Source: Quillaja saponaria
Lineage: Eukaryota > Streptophyta > Magnoliopsida > Fabales > Quillajaceae
Direction of reading: 5' to 3'
DNA: 64,000 nt
Assembly (NCBI GenBank): GCA_029379385.1
Contig: CM055618.1
Coordinates: 3,420,134-3,484,133 of the forward strand
In this document: positions 35,290 to 46,760 of the stretch, piece by piece
Position numbering within the stretch: position 1 is the stretch's first letter
Layout: every line of letters begins with the position of its first letter
Translations under genes and position numbers: made by a program
The notes under the pieces: generated by a model
Seen by the model: only the letters and a program-made list of their open reading frames with translations
Databases searched by the model: none
Told to the model about the DNA's origin: nothing

Positions 35290-36230
35290 CACCTTAAAGT
35301 AAAGTTTGACTTATTCATCATATTTTTGATCATGTCCTTAAAGGTACGAGTACGCCTAGCTACAACACTTTGTTCAAGGCTGCTAAGCATGGTATAATGA
35401 GTTAAAAACCTACACTCTAGTAAGTACCTAACAAACAATCACATGTCTATCAACATCATGTTTGTCATAATACTACCACCACTGGTCAGATCCTAAACTT
35501 TTAATAACTTTTCCTAATTGTATTTCAACTTCAATTTTAAAAGTTTTGAAATTTTCAAGACAATTATAATTTTACTTAATCAAGTATAGAAACCAAATGG
35601 GAAAAGTCATCAATGAAAGTGATAAAACATCTTCTTCTTTTTTAATGTCAATCGGTGGAATATAATTCACTGAAATCAGTGTAAAAATTTTTTAGGAGAC
35701 TTGAACTATAAGTTTTCCCACTTTTCATTGTTTTAGCCAATTTTCTCCCGACACACTTAACCCAAAACCTTTAGGGTCCATTTGGATAGAGGAGAATAGA
35801 GGGAGAGGAAAGGAGAAGATAGAGTAATGTATATTTTTCCTTATTTAGGAGTTTTTTTTTTAATGGAGGGCTACATTCAAACCTCAATTTTTAATTCCTC
35901 CAAATTGGGAGGATTTGGAAAGAGAGGAAGTACTTTATAATTTTTAACTTCCAAATGAGAGAAATAATAAGTGCCAATTTTTCTCTACTCTCCCTTCTTT
36001 TCCTCTCCTCTCCCTCCATTTACTCTCCTCTCATTTCCCCTCAAACTCCCAAATAGACTCTTAGTTTCCAAAAACAAGTAAGGGAAATAACATTATTTAT
36101 GAGATTTTCAACTCTTTCCCTTAAATTTGGTTTAGATGTTTATGCCAAAACATTTAGGATTTTTCTTTATTTAGAAATATTTTGGAAACAAGTTTTCTAA
36201 GTATGAAATGATTGAGTATTAAATTTGGAG
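35290..36230 (-). pseudogene. Copia pre-integrase and integrase, broken by a MITE
   Basis: The pre-integrase part has FWHKHLNQI and FPLLVFGN (about 36070-36180), then, beyond the MITE, KLAKTMKSGKTYSSS. Integrase continues with CFITFIDDFSHLVSIL (about 35600-35655), stops, then VARRTRTFKDMIKNMMNKS (about 35310-35370). The IDD in FIDDFSH keeps the first catalytic aspartate. Several in-frame stops (for example after SIL-D) make it non-functional. Confidence 0.78.
35774..36060. mobile_element. Tourist-like MITE
   Basis: The 287-bp element is flanked by TTA on both sides (35771-35773 and 36061-36063). Its ends, GGGTCCATTTGG and the reverse complement GAGTCTATTTGG, are imperfect terminal inverted repeats, and purine-rich and pyrimidine-rich arms extend the pairing inward. 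A 3-bp TTA/TAA duplication with a GGG-TTTGG end fits PIF/Harbinger-derived Tourist MITEs. It has no coding capacity. Confidence 0.85.
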
Positions 36231-37019
36231 GAGTTAAACACATCCACCAAAAATTTTAGAATTTGAAGTATTTGAACTTTAAAATTACCCAACTCAAATA
36301 ATAAAAAGACTATTTTGTTCAACGAGAAAATTAAAATCAAATTCCACCTACATGTTTAAAATCACTTTCGAGTCATGAAAAGACAACTCCAATAAATCTA
36401 CTTTCACATCATTCTAGACTCAAGGTTTTATCTCTAATTCACTTGGGTTCCTTTTAAACACATTTCTTGGTTTTATAACCAAGACATGAATTTAAGGCAA
36501 TAGGCCTTCACATGACTTCTCGTACTTCACTAGAAGCACATTAGGTCCATTTTCATGATAGACATATTAGATTTTTGACTGTTACCATGCTTTTTAGCAT
36601 CTTGAAACTTCTTAGGATAAGTATGTTTCAACTTATCCTAAAGGTACTTGCTAAATCTACGTTTGAACTATGAAACTTAAAAGTCACCCTCAATTTAGGA
36701 GAAACCACTTATGAGGTGTTAAGAGATAGACATTTTGAGGTGAATAAGGCTTAACTTATTAAATTTCTCCTATTTTCCAAAAACTTATTTCTAATTATCA
36801 ACGTTAACAACATGAAGAGCAACAAGATTATAACCTACATGGTTAAATCATGTCTATAATTTTTAGGAACAAACTCAATGTCTTGCTTCTATTGATTAAA
36901 ATATGACCCATTTAACAATCTAATGCAAGCAGTATAGTTACTAATAACAAATGTGATGATTCAAAATAAAAGAATACAACATGCCAAAAAATCAAGGTAA
37001 TTAATAACAAAAATAAAAC

Positions 37020-37560
37020 ATATTCTTCATGATTCCAAGGCGCATCATTACAAACTCCCTTTTAGGCAGAGAATGCAACATGTTATTAGGATCTCAAATT
37101 CAACCCATGAAACTGAAACATGATAGCATCCTAGGTTTTGAAAAGTTCATCCCATTTGGGCAAATAAACCTTCTGAGCTAGAATGCAATATGTCAATCAA
37201 AATGGGTATAAATGATCAAAAATAAGAATTTATTTTTCATGAATCCAAAGCACATCATTACAAACTCCCCTTTGGGTAGAGAATGAAATATGTTAGTAGA
37301 ATCTCATAATCAACCCATGAAACCAAAATTAAAGTATCCTAACTTTCGAAAAGTCTATCCCTTTTAGGACAGATAAATCTTCTAAGCAGGTATACCCCAA
37401 ACCATATGTTTCATGTATTTTCCAAAATTAAAGTATATAATAACTCCTGTTGGGCAAGAAATTATTACAATAATTTAAAAAACATCAAGTACTATATAGC
37501 TTTCGAAAAATCTTACAAATCTATACAAATAGACCACTTTGGTGGCAACCACCTATATAA
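37020..37560. repeat. Tandem units of about 205 bp in the copia leader
   Basis: The unit with ATCATTACAAACTCCC is at about 37045 and again at about 37253. A third, weak copy follows near 37440. Copies differ by many substitutions, so the array is old. Confidence 0.65.
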
Positions 37561-38665
37561 ACCTATAAGATTTTCTCAAGCCAGGAAAATTTAATTACTC
37601 CAATTTATCCTTCTTAACTGAAATACTATTCAAAAGTATCTCAAAGGATCACTTAGTGCATGTTGCAAACTTTAAACAAAATGGAATCAAAACAAAAGTT
37701 TCTACTAACACAGTGTTTTAAAAACATGAGAATACGATAATATTTATCTCTAATTAGAGAGAGTACCTACTGTTTTTAGTTTAAAAACATATAAAACATG
37801 GAAATCCAATAAGCCTCAACAATTACATATATGCAAGTATATTAGTTTTAAACATAACAAAATAGTATATACTAATACTATAATTTTCAAAATATAACCA
37901 TATCATAAAATTGGAAAATTCAAATAAAAAATATCATAAAAATTTAGGGAGGAGAAGGCTGTAAGAGGGTGGAGGGTGGACGACACTCTCCCTTGGCACG
38001 AGTATGGTTCTTCCTAAATGGGGCTGACAGCTTCTTCAAGCTCTAGCTAGTCAAATTCAACCCATTTTTCTGCGAATCTAGGTCTATGAGACCCAATTCG
38101 ACTTTCCACTATGTTTTCTTTGATTTTTCACCTAAATTTTAGTTTAAATCTGAAAAAAAAAAATTATGGGTTTTAAGTTAAAATAACTAATCTAACAAAA
38201 GCCCCAAGTTAATTATAAGTTTCAATAGTCAATTTATCCAAACAATTGAATTTAAAATTATGAACCCTAACTCTAACTCAAAAGAGTTTTAATTCGAATA
38301 TCTCAAAATTATGTGATTCTACACATTCAATTAGTTTTTAGTAAGTATAGAAACATGCTAAAGGCAAAACCCATGAAATCATAACTTTTCTAATACAAAA
38401 ATTAAAATTTGTCTTTATGTCAAACTAAATCTTAAAATCCAAAACTTTTAACTTATAGTTGATGAAATCATACAAATAATATATCAAATAAAAGATATTT
38501 CGAAGAGGAACAAAACTCCTAACATTAGGAATTCAATTTCATACATTTAAGGTTTCAATTTTTGAGTTTAAAAATCTAACTTAAATGAACCCTATTATTT
38601 TATGTCAATTAAATAAATTTCAAGGTTCTAAATCCATGTCGATTAGGCTCTGATACTACATGAAT

Positions 38666-39480
38666 AATTATATAGGATCTTGGGGAAACATCTTTTATTC
38701 TTGGTGTTGAGATACTCCAAGATAGGTCTCATCCTTGTGATGTCTTCCTAGTAAACCTATATTAATATAGTGTTGTATAGGTTAAATATGCACAAATACA
38801 AGACTGGGAAGCCTGTTGTTAAGAGTGACAAGTTCAGTTTAAATTAGTGTCTCGTTAATAAGTTTCAGAGAAAGTCCATGAGAAATGTGTTTTATGCTAG
38901 TGTAGTTGGAAGCTTGTATGCTTTGGTTTACACTAGCTCTGACATTGCTTTTGCAGTAAGGAAGTTTTTGGCATAGTTAAACCCAGGATCAGAACATAAG
39001 TTATGAAGTATCTACAGAGAACCAAAGTTTTTATGCTAATGCATAGAATGATTGATCACCTTAAATTAATTGGTTACTCTAATTCTAACTTTGTTAGTTG
39101 CAAAGATGATCTTAAATCCATTTCAGGATATATTTTCATGTTAACTTTAGGAGCTGTATCTTGGAATTGTTCCAAGAAAAATCTTCTTTCACTATACAAG
39201 CATGGTATGTGGTTGAAGAACATGATAATTTATCTTTGTATTGTTGTCTAGATTTTTAAATGCTTAAGGTCTATGGTAAAAATAGTTCTACTGTGTTTTT
39301 CTTAAAGAGCAATAAGATTTCTATCGCATTGAGAGGCAAGGACTAAGGATTTTGTGAAAAAATGAGACACTATGTATAAACATATTGATACAGTAAACTA
39401 TTAGCAGATCCTTTAATGAAGAGTCATTTTCTATATTAATAACTTAATTGGGCTGGATTGCTTAAAGTGTAGTTTCAGGA
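38666..39480 (+). pseudogene. Copia reverse transcriptase end and RNase H, broken
   Basis: It starts DLGETSFILGVEILQDRS (about 38671), the part after the palm box, then FYASVVGSLYALVYTSSDIA (about 38890-38950), MKYLQRTKVFM and SGYIFMLTLGAVSWN (39003-39251), and further decayed RNase H with LLADPLMKS near 39405. The SDSDFA-type motif and active-site residues are altered and stops are frequent. It would have copied element RNA into DNA. Confidence 0.82.
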
Positions 39481-39579
39481 CCAAATTTTTTTTTTAAATT
39501 ATGGCCACGTAAAAGTTATACCTTGCCCTAAAAACATTTTCTAAAATGTGTTTTCTAAAATTTTAAAAATACAATTAAT

Positions 39580-39597
39580 GTTGCCCAAGTGGGAGAA
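39580..39597 (+). other. Polypurine tract of the copia element
   Basis: AAGTGGGAGAA lies just before the 3' LTR, the usual site for plus-strand priming. Confidence 0.75.
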
Positions 39598-40050
39598 TGT
39601 TAGAAACTTCATATGTGTAGGCATTCATTAATTGTGTGGTTTTGTTTTAATAAAATGGGCTTAAGGTTTGGTCCACTTGAGACATGATGGTAAAAGTTCA
39701 TATAGCTTATGTGATCATTTTAGATAAGGCTCAAGCACACTTCTTGTTTAGTTAGATGTGGATTGGTAGTAAGTGTAGGCTGAGTGAGTTTAGGAGTCTT
39801 TAATGGGAAGACTCTTAGGGTTTATCTGATGATAAATAAGCTAGGTCTTCTCTCCTCTCTCAATATGAATATCTTGCCCCTATTGATAGCTGGTAATAAA
39901 TACAGAGAGTATGGAGGGGATAACCTCGCTGTACAAGCATTCTACTTGTTTAGGATTTCACATATCCATTGTTATGGCTCAACCATGTACGCAAGCTTTA
40001 TTATTAATATGTTCTAAATTCATGTATGTGATCCATTAATTATTTTTATA
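39598..40050 (+). repeat. 3' LTR of the copia element
   Basis: It starts TGTTAGAAAC, ends TTTTTATA and matches 34800-35261. Confidence 0.85.
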
Positions 40051-40102
40051 TTTCAACCTCCAACGAAGGTTCACATTCTTTCTGATTTTTCTTTCATTAT
40101 TG

Positions 40103-40103
<1 letters not shown>

Positions 40104-40136
<33 letters not shown>
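40104..40136. repeat. Poly-T run of about 33 bases
   Basis: An uninterrupted T run lies close to the right end of the copia element. Confidence 0.9.
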
Positions 40137-40137
<1 letters not shown>

Positions 40138-40369
40138 AAGGAAAAACACAATTTTGAAAACATTACTGATTAGTTTTTATAAGCATCTTTTTGTGAAATT
40201 GTAGAAGATGTTAACCTATGGTTTATCTGTTTTTCAGTTCAAACCACATAAGGTTCCTCTTCTGATACAGGCTCTCCTTTCGTTTGTTAAGATTTCACTT
40301 CTTATTTGGTTTGTTTTAAGATATTTTTTAGTGGCTAAATTTATGGTCAAACCTTAGAATTTTGTTTCC

Positions 40370-40900
40370 TGTTAGATAAAGTGTTGATGTGGTAGTGGCG
40401 AAAGACGGGTCAAAGGATTTTAAGACTATTAGGAAGCTCTTTAGGTATCCACAAATAAGAGTGATAGGAGTAAGAGGTTTGTGATATATATGAAAAGAGG
40501 AACTTATAATGAGAAGCTTGACATTAGAAATTTGAAGAATATTATGTTGGTTGGTGATAGTATAGGATTTGTGTTTATAACTGGCATCAAAAGTGTTATT
40601 GAAAGTTCTACAACTTTTGATTCTGGAACTATTGGTAAGAGTTTTCATCACTTTCATCCTTTTCTTTTTCTCTTTTTCTTTGTTATATATCTATATATAT
40701 ATATATATGGTTGACCTTATTCTTTAGGTTTTTTTTATTTTTTTATTTTTAGATGAGAGATTATTTATTATTTTATTTATTTTTCCTGATATATCAATGA
40801 ATTAAGAAAAATTTTCACTACTTTCAGTGGGGACTGGAGATGGATTCATTGCATATGGCATCACATTCCATGACATGAAGAACTTAAATCCATTTTTTTC
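40370..40900 (+). pseudogene. Pectinesterase (pectin methylesterase) fragment
   Basis: The first piece reads DVVVAKDGSKDFKTIRKLF, the start of the plant pectinesterase catalytic domain (usually VAKDGSGDFKTI). After a frameshift it continues KRFVIYMKRGTYNEKLDI and NIMLVGDS, then DSGTIG before a GT donor (about 40635). After a putative 190-base intron ending in CAG (about 40828) it reads VGTGDGFIAYGITFHD, matching the V-GDGFIA-DITF block. The enzyme demethylates cell-wall pectin. The catalytic aspartates and the rest of the protein are absent, so it is a relic. Confidence 0.8.
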
Positions 40901-43545
40901 TACTCTCTACTATTTGCTAAGATTGTTACTTCTAGTGCTTTTCGAAAAAAAATAAAAATGAGGACTCATATATGGAGTTTTGTATTTATTCCATAAATTG
41001 AAAATAAAAGATGGGAAGAAACTTAAGAACATTATAATTTTTAGCTCTTCTGTTGGCATCAGTGACATGAGATGTTTTCTATACACTAGAAGAATGGATA
41101 TCTATTATCAATAACATAAATAGGTTAGTCAAATCAGATAGTTGTGTCAGTGCTATATTGAGCAAGTTTGTTGTATATCTTGATCATCATTCATGAACAT
41201 AATCTATAAGTGTATAAACTAATCTACAGTAGTAAGTAGTGTGTTGTTTTATTAATTAGATGTTGGTGTCTATGTTTGGGTTGCACTACTTCTTGTTCTT
41301 GTTTCTCGGTGCATGAAATTCTAAAATCAAAAGAAAAAGGAAAGTAATATAAATATGGTGGTTCAGAATTTTAATAGAATAAAGAAGACAGACTTCATTT
41401 ACTCCAAGTACTTCCTATTATATAAGTAACACGAAACACCCTTACTAGTTCTGGGCGTAGAATATGTGATCTCTTCTTTGCTTTATTTGTTGTCCTTACT
41501 TCATTCCCACTCATTCGGCACATATGAAAGAAGATTCTATGCTTGTAGACCCATGTTTTAAGCACTCCCTTTCACATTAAATTAAACACTTTATCCTCTA
41601 GCCTTAGTTTGATTAATTAACTTCAACCTAACCTTTGACTAAAGAAGAAGAGAAGAAGATTCAAAGCTTGAGCTTTTTTCTAACTAAATTAAGCTTCATT
41701 TAAATAATACTTTGTGCTGATTTTGTCTATTTTGAAGTTTGTTTGTAACCTTCAGCATTAGGTAGAGGTAGTTGTTATGTTTGGTAGCTAGCTTGGCTTA
41801 GCTCTGCTTTCAGTCATAAATATATATATACACATGTACATTGGCTCCTGCCCACATTGAAAAATTGTACTAGTTTATGGAAAGAAAAAAAAAAAAAAAA
41901 AAAAAAAGATGTGTGATATATCTACTACATGACTACTTATGATATCTTAAGGCTTTACATATTTAATCTCTATGGAATTTAGGAACCTTTCTAGATTAGG
42001 ACTGATATAAGCTTTCTGAATTACCATTATTCACCTTGACATTTTGACTATGGGCTCTGGCTAATACTAGAGAGTATTCTAATGCAGAAGATCTTCTCAA
42101 GGGCTTCAAATCTAGGTTAGAAGGATCACCTTGCCTTAAATACTAGCCTCTTGATGCATAAAGGAATTTTGGTTCGTTTTGCTTAGCTGCTTCCTATAAT
42201 TTATAGTCATGGTTTTTAAATGTGAATCATTATGCATTTATCAACTAAAAAATAAAATATAAACTAAGAAGGCAAATAGTTTATATATTTTTATCACTCT
42301 AGATATATCGTGTGTGCTCTATGTGCACTATATTGTATAATAATTTTCTATTAAACAGATGTAGATGAATTAGTCTAAAATGGGAAACTGTTGCTAAATA
42401 TTATGTGAATTTAGTTTTTTTTTTTTTTTTTTTTTATGAGAATTTTGGTCATGTTTCATTCTCTATGTCATGTAACCTCTTTCCTAGTTCTTCTATAAAC
42501 ATATCTACTCTAATAAAGTATACAAGATGCATCCTTATAAGCTTCTAAATTTCTTAGCTACTCAAATTATAAAGTTTCAATATCATTGTATGTGTGTGTA
42601 TGAGTGACTGCTTTTAAGTAGGGTGTTAAAATGGCAATGGCTTTAACCCACTTGGAGACATAATCCACAGTAACTTAAATGTATAGGTTGGTGTATAGGT
42701 TGGTGAACTAATTGTGATCAACTTGAATATTATATTGCTATTCTTAGTGGAGGGGCAAACTAGGCAACTCAGTAGACTTATATCACCTTATCCACTATTC
42801 TCTTCTTCATTCTCATGCTTCTGTAATTGAAACCAAGAGAGAGAGAGAGACATAGAGAAACTATAGAGAGAGATGAATGTATGCAAAGGTTAGAGGACTC
42901 AAATTGAAATTCTAATCTGATAGAAGTGTTCAGAAGACTTAGGATTATTAGTTGCTTACCTTACAAGCAAGTTTAAAGCTATTGTGTGAGGAAGTTGTTA
43001 TAGACTGCAAGCTGAAAATTCACAGAGACTTGGAGATTTATACAAGAAGTTTAGAGGAGATTTAAGGGCAATTGGGAGGAATTGAGCTATAGGAAGGCCT
43101 AAGAAGTAAACTTTGATGGTTATAGGCTAAGGTATGATTCAAGTGTATCCTATTCTGTTTTCTACTTTCTAAGTTCAATTTATATCTTTTTCGACTCTTT
43201 TAAAAATAAAAGAAATTATGGCATTAATCATGCTTTGATGCATGAATGCAAGTACTATGATATAATTATATTATGATGCATAATATTATTGCTTCAAAAT
43301 TTATTCTCTAATACATGATATAACTGTTTGCAATATTTCTACTCTGATATATGTGAAAAAAGTTTCCTCGTTGGAGTTACATTAATTAAGTGATTCTATC
43401 ACTTGATAAATAGTTGATATCATTTTAAGTTAAATTATTAACTCAGGGGGAGATCTTTATCTCCTTTCTATTTGATGTTATCTGCTTTTTGATATTATAA
43501 ATATAAAGTTTATGTTTGTATTGACATCAAAAAAAAGGGAGAGAT
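40901..43545. other. Long AT-rich stretch with no recognisable gene
   Basis: It contains TA-rich (41820) and poly-A (about 41884-41908) runs, a poly-T run (about 42417-42435) and a GA microsatellite (about 42838-42850). The last 20 bases include a polypurine tract (AAAAAAAAGGGAGAGA, 43529-43544) of the following LTR. So at least the right end is interior of a SIRE-like copia element. No coding homology was seen. Confidence 0.55.
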
Positions 43546-45514
43546 TGTCAGCCCCAAGGCTATCCCCTGATTAATTTTGATGATAACATGCTCTAGTCAC
43601 AAACTTATTTTCATAATGCTTGATGTTGTTACTCTAGTGCTCTATCTATAAATACCCAAGCTTTTGAAATATGTATGACTTGAAAACAATCTCACGTATT
43701 ATGCCTTCTATATTTTTGCTTAGATTGATTTGATAGTACAACGCATGACTTATGGAAATATCTTTGAATGACTAATATTTAAATTTGGAAAGTTCTCCTT
43801 GATTTAAGTCAACTCCTTGTAGTTAATTTGTTCCTCTTATATATTTCAAATTAAATTGGGAAAGTGTTTTGAAATATATTGACACTCACATGTTTCAATT
43901 TCGTATGAAGTTGATTCATACTTTAATATATTTTTGATTAAATGTGCATGATTTATGGAATTGGGTTTGATGCTAATTATTACCATAAGTGATACTTTCC
44001 TTAATTTAATAAATGAATTAATTATATGTCTACAATATATCTTGCTCTTTATTGCTATTGATTTCTATATGGAATTGACTTATCTTTTAATATATTCTTG
44101 ATAGAATGTATGCTCAAATTATAGGAATTATTATTTATTACAAATTATTACTTCTCCTAAAATAATGTTTGTTTCAAATTAATTCAACTAGACTTAACAT
44201 GAAAATATTCTGAGAAATATAATGACGACCTCTATATGGAAATCAGCACCAGTATTTATAATTATATTAATTGAGTACTAATTAAAATACTTGGACAAAG
44301 TATCTCTTTCTTGTGTTGTATTTCTACTAGATGTTTGTGAAATTGTTTTCACAACGCATAGAACTAGATATGAAACACAAAAGACTGAGAGTGAAGCTGC
44401 AAAGTTTAAACATGGAAAGTGAAACTTTACTTGAAGCCAAAGCAAGTCAATGAAAGGGTAGACACCTAAGACATGCTACAACGGCTAGAAACCTATATCA
44501 TGAAAATTTCATATTCTCTTCAAGCCTTAAATCATGGACGATTGAATATGCTCCAATGGCTAGATAATTTCCAAAAGATTACAAGACTTCCACAAGCCTT
44601 CGATCAAGGAAGAAAAATACACTTCAACGGTCAAAATCCTAAAGTCTATATAAAGAGAATCAAGGCAAGGCAAGGTAAGAAGATAGAGAAGAGAATCGAA
44701 AAAGAAAAGAAAAAAAGACAAGCAATTTGATCTTCTAACCTACTACTTCTCAGAGCCAAACAATCTTTAGTATCCTATCCTATTGGGAGAATTATCCTTT
44801 GAGTCTATGTTGTAAAAGAAATTTGTACTCTTATCCAAGCTCAAGTGAAGCAAAAAGGGAAAGTATCTCCTAAAGTTGAGTGAAAACGTAAAGTATAAAG
44901 GGGAAGCTATCTCCTAGGTCAAGTGAAGATCTAAACTAGGGAAGGTATACCTTTGGTCGAGTGAAGTTCTTAAATCTTGAGAAAGTTGCTCTCATTCTAC
45001 TGTTTGTAAAAGTACAACGGAATTAGTGGAATTTTCCAATGAGTGAACTTGAAAGACTAGATGTAGGCATAGTTAAGGGTCGAAACATTATATTTGCTTG
45101 TGTTCTGATTCTCTCTTTCTATTCTTGCATCGTCTTTCATATTTATTTAATTATTTGTGCAAGTTTTAAAGACAACTTTTAGTAAACAATAATCTAAGTT
45201 AAAATTAATAGCTTATTAGCCAGAGTTTATCAAAACTTGGTGTGAAACTGTCTCTGCTTGATTTAAAACTTGATTTGAGTTGAAACATTTATATTATGTG
45301 CTTTCTTATTTGGTTAAATTGGTCAAATGTTTTATAGCTTTACTTATAGTCTATGATTTATTGTTTTAAGTTGCACTCACAGTTTTGCACTATTCTTCAG
45401 CTAATTTAACCAAGTCATTATCTCAGTTTTAAATATATTAAACTTGTTTACCTTTGTGCAAAAAAAAATTGAAAGTACCAATTCACTCCCCATCTTGGTT
45501 GCTTTTGGGGCCAA
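43546..45514 (+). mobile_element. SIRE-like Ty1/copia 3' LTR
   Basis: It is preceded by a polypurine tract, begins TGTCAGCCCC, contains a CTATATAAAG promoter box at about 44645 with upstream AACGGCTAG words, and ends in a TTGGTTGCTTTTGGGG block typical of SIRE/Maximus-type LTRs. The 5' LTR and gag-pol are not in the window. A frame at 44473-44730 inside it is not a recognisable protein. The right end directly joins the Helitron copy. Confidence 0.65.
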
Positions 45515-45759
45515 CTGTAGTCAAAGTTATCTCTTTAAGAACACAACAAACCAAAACTAGTACCTCTAAAATTCAAGAGCTGATAATAACTGACAGAAAG
45601 TATAAAAATTAAAACTCATGCATTAAGATACACGTAAGTTATTATTTTATCATCTAGTAATGAAATATAACTAAGTTTTGCAACATCTTTATGAAAATAT
45701 AGTTTCATACCAGTAATGCTAACGATGTAAGATCATATTGTGACAAATGAGTGTTCAAT

Positions 45760-46760
45760 CATAGTGAATGCAATTGACTCTATGCCATTCATAGTAGCAA
45801 CTCAGCTAAAAGTTGTTTCTTACAATGGTATCATGCTTACTTCCATTAAATACACTATACTTATACATGCATATATTGCTGGTTAATTCTCTCCAGTCCC
45901 CTTATGTCATAGGTGTATCACTTTCAACAATAGATTCAACTTCATTTATGCTAAATCCTCCAATTCCAGAAGTTGAACTTCTTGCAAATTGGTAGGATTC
46001 AAATTTTATTATTATTCCACTCCATGTGGTCACACTTCAAAATCCAAATAGAAGTTGGAAGCTATCTAATGAAAATGTTGCATATTCTTTCGGGTCAATT
46101 GAGAATAAAGAGATTTTGAAGAAACTTACTACAAAACAGGAGACTTATTTTTTGGATCTTCTTCCTTACAACCTTCTTCATAGACAATATCAACAATTGC
46201 CACCACCAAGGCTTCAAACTGAAAAAGTAATGGTGTCCTATGATTAGTAATTTTAAATAAATTTATTTAAGTAATTTTATTGAAAAGAGTCAACGTATTG
46301 CAGTTACTAAGATTATGGCTGAAAGTTAAATTTGAAGTCACAAGATTAAATCAAGGATTTTGGTATATGGTTTGCTCTAAATGCCACAAAAACGTATGAG
46401 TTGAGTACAACCCAGTTTTCAACTGCCTTTACAGTAAACATGACAACACAATAGCTTAGCCAAGGTTAGTCATCTCTCATGTTACCTTTACATTAAATAT
46501 AAAAATACATCAAGCTTAATGATTCACACATTACAAGCATGAAAAGTTGGCATCATACAATGAACTTCAATGAAAAACATTGAAAATAACTTACTCCATA
46601 AATAAATTAAATGATGATCTTCTTTTTGCATTATTTAGGATAAGAGTAAAGGTTGATCTAGAAGGTGAGACATGAACACTTAAGACAATCATGTTCAACG
46701 AACAAGCAGAGAAAGGATTATGTAAAGCAAGTATTATTGCAAGGCTTGTAACTGGAGAAT
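45760..46760 (+). pseudogene. RPA70-like single-stranded DNA-binding protein, decayed (copy 2)
   Basis: The end of an OB fold reads VSLSTIDSTSFMLNPPIPEV (45931-45975), as at the end of the RPA70 DNA-binding domain B. A zinc-binding region reads FWYMVCSKCHKN (about 46358-46395). The next OB fold begins RVKVDLEGET (about 46643). Stops and frame changes separate them; some gaps may be introns. The intact protein binds single-stranded DNA, and RPA-like genes are typical passengers of plant Helitrons. Copy 1 at 15480-16500 keeps a slightly better second OB fold. Confidence 0.7.

Larger units (their letters stand above)
35280..38665 (-). mobile_element. Inverted copia fragment (5' LTR end to integrase)
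   Basis: On the minus strand: a residual LTR end, a primer-binding site (38646-38658, TAGTATCAGAGCC), a leader with tandem repeats (about 37020-37560), a decayed gag/protease (about 36200-36900), pre-integrase (about 36100-36200 and 35690-35760, split by the MITE) and integrase (35290-35680). It stops just beside the + strand primer-binding site at one end and the + strand reverse transcriptase at the other. It is either a truncated nested element or part of a rearrangement. Confidence 0.75.
34800..40050 (+). mobile_element. Ty1/copia retrotransposon with a rearranged interior
   Basis: Direct LTRs (34800-35261 and 39598-40050) enclose a + strand primer-binding site, a + strand reverse transcriptase/RNase H end and a polypurine tract. 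Flanks CTTCA (34795-34799) and TTTCA (40051-40055) may be a 5-bp duplication with one mismatch. The + strand gag, protease, integrase and first part of reverse transcriptase are missing. In their place lies an oppositely oriented copia fragment (about 35280-38665). Confidence 0.85.

Noticed and set aside
35264..38671. Simple inversion of the copia element's own middle.
   Set aside because: The inverted part has its own diverged primer-binding site and LTR end, and the segment does not exactly replace what is missing; a pure inversion does not explain both, so it was kept only as one option.
44473..44730. 85-codon frame in the SIRE-like LTR.
   Set aside because: It covers the promoter part of the LTR (repeated AACGGCTAG words and a TATA box) and has no protein similarity.
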